Source: Negativicutes bacterium (lineage in GTDB: Bacteria; Bacillota_C; Negativicutes; Sporomusales_B; JARLHX01). From it: DNA of 7,155 nt. The position numbers and the translations under genes are program-made. The notes beneath the pieces are model-generated. The model saw only the letters and a program-made list of their open reading frames with translations, searched no databases and had not been told where the DNA came from. Of this stretch, positions 4,694 to 7,155 are shown one piece after another (position 1 is the first letter of the stretch; each line of letters begins with the position of its first letter). The stretch covers positions 1 to 7,155 of the forward strand of contig JARLHX010000042.1 of the NCBI GenBank assembly GCA_031292035.1. Reading direction: 5' to 3'.

Positions 4694-5350
4694 TTAGGAC
4701 TGAACATTAACAGTTATGTGCGGTACGGACAGGCCGGTAATCGTAATCAGACCACCAGCTTCTGTCGTGGGGTCAACCTGGACACAGTTGGTCGTATCCC
4801 ACATGACGCTGATTGACGAATTGGCGCCAAGGGTCAGATTGATATTTTGAATAATCTCAAGGCCGCCGGCAGTGTTTGGAACATAGCTGGTCACTCTGTT
4901 GGCCTTTACCGCGTTGGCGTAGTCAATTGTAGGAGCGGTGAACCCGGTAGTATCGGTGTATGGTGTAGGCCCGACATTTGCAGTCACAAGACCGCCAATC
5001 ATCAGATGATTTAAATCGCCAGTATTATATGTCCCAGAACCATCCGTATAGGAAGCGCTAAAGCTAACCTGACTGGTAATACAAAAAGCAACTTTGTCAT
5101 AGGTGCCGGCCGTCAGTTGACGAGATGACAGCCAGTTCTGCTGCATGTCGGTAAACGGAATGTTGAAATCGATATTCTGTTGAGCAGCATTCAACATGTA
5201 CCATTTGCCGGTAGTACTGTTGTGAATGACCATCGCCACGATATTTACTTGATAAGCGTTGACAATTGCCGGTGTATTAGCTGCATAAGCCGGAACTGAA
5301 ATCAACGAAACCATCAGCAGGATGATTAACGAAAAAATCAATTTTTTCAC
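4694..5350 (-). CDS. Secreted beta-rich protein of unknown function, 218 aa, GTG start
   Basis: A clear Sec signal peptide: MKKLIFSLIILLMVSLISVP then AYA, with probable cleavage after residue 23 (AYA|ANTP). The mature part is rich in Thr, Ser, Asn, Gly and alternating hydrophobics, typical of a beta-sandwich. Examples are GTYDKVAFCITSQVSFSAS (82-100), INLTLGANSSISVMW (170-184) and the C-terminal ITITGLSVPHITVNV. The segment 'LTAGTYDKV' recalls DUF4382-like domains, weakly. The only two cysteines in the mature part (C90, C189) could form a disulfide. It has no lipobox, LPXTG or SLH domain. The start is GTG (plus CAC, 5348-5350) with GGGAGGG seven bases upstream. It is the second gene of an operon, 35 bp after the inverse-autotransporter barrel gene, so it may be a periplasmic or surface partner of that barrel. 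I do not recognise a named family. Confidence 0.75.
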   Translation of the reverse strand: MKKLIFSLIILLMVSLISVPAYAANTPAIVNAYQVNIVAMVIHNSTTGKWYMLNAAQQNIDFNIPFTDMQQNWLSSRQLTAGTYDKVAFCITSQVSFSASYTDGSGTYNTGDLNHLMIGGLVTANVGPTPYTDTTGFTAPTIDYANAVKANRVTSYVPNTAGGLEIIQNINLTLGANSSISVMWDTTNCVQVDPTTEAGGLITITGLSVPHITVNVQS

Positions 5351-5385
5351 GAAAATTCCCTCCCTAGGTGTATGTTGGTCCGCTA

Positions 5386-6465
5386 CTAAATGTGGCTGAA
5401 TTTTACTGTCAGATTGTAGGAACCAGATGGAGTCGCCCGCTTCTGATAGTCCTCGACGATGATGTCGTTCTGGCGTTCTACTTTTTCAAGGCGCTTGCCT
5501 TCGACAGTGACATCGTCACCAGTACGGAATACCGGTTTGTTGTGTTCGAACATAGCCTGAGCCTTGGCGCCGAGATTGTACATCAGTTTGACGTAGCGGC
5601 CGCCGAAAGTATCGACACCGTTCCCCTCGTTGGCGCCGATATAACCGAATTCAAGCTGGAGCTGCGGGAAGACCTGAAGAACCATACGTTCTTGCCAACC
5701 ATTGATTCCAGGTAAGCCTACAACACCATTCCAGTGGTAGCCTCGAATATAGATCTTGGCCCAGGGTGCATTGGCGATGGAAGTCCCGACTTCAAGATCA
5801 TAGCCGCTCAGAGCCTGTTCGTAGATCTGGTTGGTCGCATCGATCAACTTTTCGCCGGAGATGGCCCGGTAGTAATTCACGCGATATTCACCAAGGCCCT
5901 GGAAATATTCCAGGCCGGCGCCGACGCGCTCATGGCCATACCGAAAACCGCGGTCATAGAAAACATTTTCACCGAACATCGATTTTTTGTCATTGGACAA
6001 CACGCGGTTGCCAAAGCCAAGGTTCATCACAGTACCGGCGCTCAGGTCATCGCCGTAACGGAACTGCCAGAAATTCGTGACCTTGTTGGTCATTGGGCCC
6101 AGTGGCTGGATGGTCTGAATGAAGTATAAGGGCTTGATGCCGTCCTGGAGCTGGAAGCCGAGATCGGTTCTTTTCAGCCAGTCGGGAGTGTTTTTACTTT
6201 TCGTGAGATTGTTGATTTGATCGGAAATCAAAGCATTACCCACTCCGGTTGTTGTGAGGGTGCCTTGACTTGAAATAATCTGGCCGGCCATCCCGGTCAA
6301 CGGAACCTGGTTGTCTTTGTTGCTGGCGCTGTTGATGTCGCCTAGCTGAATTGTACTTTTCTGATCGGGAGTTACCGGTGTGTTTGATTGTTCAGCGGCG
6401 TAAACAGGGAAGGAAAGCATTAGTAGAATCAAAGAAAATAAAACAAAAACTTTTGCACTTTTCAT
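5386..6465 (-). CDS. Inverse-autotransporter (intimin/invasin-type) beta-barrel outer-membrane protein without passenger, 359 aa
   Basis: The signal peptide is residues 1-23 (MKSAKVFVLFSLILLMLSFP then VYA|AE). A low-complexity Ser/Thr/Asn linker runs to about 100, and the barrel is about 112-300. The barrel carries landmarks of the inverse-autotransporter beta-domain: FRYGDDLSAGTVMNLGFGNR (135-154), the 'FGENVFYDRGFRYGHERVGA' stretch (164-183), GLEYFQGLGEYRVNYY, GYDLEVGTSI (221-230) and YVKLMYNLG (291-299). The end, LEKVERQNDIIVEDYQKR (326-343), matches the family's 'VERNNNIVLEYRK' exit segment, where the passenger normally begins. Here only 16 residues follow, ending VKFSHI, so Ig-like passenger domains are absent. 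There is no LysM domain either. ATG has AGGAGG five bases upstream; the stop is TAG. It is the first gene of a two-gene leftward operon. It implies an outer membrane, which in a Firmicutes context points to Negativicutes. Confidence 0.85.
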   Translation of the reverse strand: MKSAKVFVLFSLILLMLSFPVYAAEQSNTPVTPDQKSTIQLGDINSASNKDNQVPLTGMAGQIISSQGTLTTTGVGNALISDQINNLTKSKNTPDWLKRTDLGFQLQDGIKPLYFIQTIQPLGPMTNKVTNFWQFRYGDDLSAGTVMNLGFGNRVLSNDKKSMFGENVFYDRGFRYGHERVGAGLEYFQGLGEYRVNYYRAISGEKLIDATNQIYEQALSGYDLEVGTSIANAPWAKIYIRGYHWNGVVGLPGINGWQERMVLQVFPQLQLEFGYIGANEGNGVDTFGGRYVKLMYNLGAKAQAMFEHNKPVFRTGDDVTVEGKRLEKVERQNDIIVEDYQKRATPSGSYNLTVKFSHI

Positions 6466-6766
6466 TTTGACCTCCTAATTTTCTTCGATTTGTTTCAGAG
6501 TTTCATCTGTACTTTTTGGCCACCCCCTATGAGCCGATTCGACTCATATTTCTCCAGCAGCTACAGCCCTTCATTGTCTCAGATGAGATTGCCCCCTTCG
6601 CTATGTAAAATCCGCAAACTACATATGATTATATCGCCGTAAGTTGGCCCTCAGGGCTTTCGACCGTTAGTCCGACATATTGATCATGTGCCGTGAATCT
6701 TGTTGCTACAAAGCTATGGATAGTATGAATTATTATTTGATTTTCATTTGAATTGCTTTCGATTCT
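6466..6766 (-). promoter_or_regulatory. Long hairpin-rich 5' leader of the barrel operon
   Basis: About 300 nt without a credible gene precede the barrel start. On the minus strand there is GCCC-tga-GGGC (6647-6657), then TATGTA/TACATA (6602-6625). A 9-bp hairpin TATGAGTCG-aat-CGGCTCATA (6528-6548, one G-U) lies ~60 nt before the start codon. The hairpin closest to the gene lacks a T-run, so it is not a classic terminator. I compared it mentally with c-di-GMP-I, TPP, SAM, cobalamin and guanidine riboswitches and found no match. It may be an unknown cis-regulatory RNA or simply a long untranslated region. Confidence 0.35.
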
Positions 6767-6836
6767 CTATAACAAATTCCTGCATTATTTAGCAAATAAA
6801 ACCGATAAAAGGAATTTTTGGAATCAAATCGAAAGC
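6755..6836. repeat. Nested AT-rich inverted repeat
   Basis: GCTTTCGATT (6755-6764) faces AATCGAAAGC (6827-6836), and inside AAATTCC (6774-6780) faces GGAATTT (6811-6817). It could be a terminator-like hairpin, a regulator-binding site or a small mobile repeat. The candidate barrel promoter lies inside it. Confidence 0.55.
6767..6795 (-). promoter_or_regulatory. Possible promoter of the barrel operon
   Basis: On the minus strand TTGCTA (plus 6790-6795) and TTATAG (plus 6767-6772) are 17 bp apart; alternatively TGtTATAGA is an extended -10. Matches are only four of six per hexamer in an AT-rich stretch, so this is tentative. It would give a leader of about 295 nt. TATAAT on minus at 6633-6628 has no -35 partner. 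Confidence 0.3.
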
Positions 6837-6869
6837 CTCACGTGATTGGAAGGTGTTCTCGTGAAGATA

Positions 6870-6896
6870 GATACAACGAGATGGTTCTTTTGTATC
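6870..6896. repeat. REP-like hairpin
   Basis: Perfect GATACAA/TTGTATC arms (6870-6876, 6890-6896) around CGAGATGGTTCTT. This is the same layout as 4320-4345. It lies immediately before the third repeat copy. Confidence 0.6.
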
Positions 6897-6964
6897 ATTT
6901 CCGGCCACAAAAGTGCCGGACGACGGAGTTTCAGATCAAGGCGCGGTTAGGCTTGTGTCTTCGA
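6897..6964 (+). repeat. Second copy of the GC-rich module upstream of element C
   Basis: Starts with hairpin CCGGC/GCCGG (6901-6919) and matches 3084-3152 with scattered changes. In copy A this module lies ~200 bp upstream of the structured element because a palindromic insert separates them; here the gap is only ~20 bp. Confidence 0.75.
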
Positions 6965-6982
6965 CTGGGTACTCTCCTGAGG

Positions 6983-7155
6983 TGAAATTTGGGCGTGCCG
7001 CGACGTTGTGGAGGCTGGTAGCAGGCCCTTAGTGAAGACTGCGTAAGGGTAAGGCGGGCTGAGGCACGATGCCGAAGCAGTCACCCCCGGCGCATGGACG
7101 CGACGTGGGTGACGTCCGCGCGCACCCTGCAGGTAAGCTTAGGGCCTGTCCAGCC
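6983..7155 (+). ncRNA. Structured multicopy element, copy C (cut by the window edge)
   Basis: Aligns without gaps to 3354-3526 of copy A (offset 3629). There are only four differences from position 6982 onward: 6994 C for T, and three near the right edge in CACCCTG, GGTAAG and TCCAG. All pseudoknot and hairpin arms seen in A are present and unchanged. The closing 3' arm and terminator would lie beyond the window. Confidence 0.62.

Noticed and set aside
4517..4816. 99-codon plus-strand frame
   Set aside because: It crosses repeat B, the leftward terminator and the antisense of the secreted protein gene. It has no ribosome site or coherent composition.
5734..6129. Plus-strand frames of 131 and 104 codons opposite the barrel gene
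   Set aside because: Antisense shadows; the minus frame has signal peptide, ribosome site and barrel motifs.
6466..6720. c-di-GMP-I or another known riboswitch before the barrel gene
   Set aside because: The conserved GCAAACC / GACGCAAAGC and GGUAGC blocks are missing, and no other class fits by eye.
3354..7155. CRISPR array
   Set aside because: Repeats are ~200 nt, only three copies, and not regularly spaced; no short direct repeats with unique spacers are present.

Overview
The window looks like a piece of a moderately GC-rich chromosome from a diderm Firmicute, most likely a Negativicute of the Sporomusaceae type. This is inferred from an outer-membrane beta-barrel gene alongside strong Firmicutes-style Shine-Dalgarno sites, a CitX-CitG fusion, and many Firmicutes-type REP hairpins. 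No 16S or other marker is present, so the placement is tentative.

Left part (1-2310), ordinary chromosome. It holds the 3' end of a probable AzlD-type amino-acid exporter subunit and a ~215-bp self-complementary intergenic element. A 54-codon leftward gene with a TTG start and its own terminator comes next. It is followed by citXG, a fused maturation enzyme for the citrate lyase prosthetic group, and by a tRNA-Thr(CGT) with a near-consensus promoter and an intrinsic terminator.

Middle part (2310-4640), repeat-rich accessory DNA. A leftward DUF2321-type zinc-ribbon gene is followed by a dense block of nested repeats. The central one is a ~202-nt element (copy A 3354-3555) with a long closing stem, an apparent H-type pseudoknot and an intrinsic terminator behind it. 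It looks like a structured RNA gene. A 5'-truncated copy (B, from 4343) and a nearly identical third copy (C, 6983 to the window end) lie in the same window. Between A and B sits an AT-rich island with the 3' stub of an unknown gene and a complete 159-aa protein that resembles a stand-alone FtsH-type (M41) zinc peptidase domain.

Right part (4640-7155). A leftward two-gene operon encodes exported surface proteins. The first gene is an inverse-autotransporter (intimin/invasin-type) beta-barrel that stops just after the barrel and has no passenger. The second, 35 bp downstream, is a small secreted beta-rich protein of unknown function. A ~300-400-nt hairpin-rich leader precedes the operon. The right edge runs into repeat copy C.

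The candidates for something undescribed are the multicopy structured-RNA element, the passenger-less inverse autotransporter with a separate secreted partner, and the repeat-bounded stand-alone M41-like peptidase.
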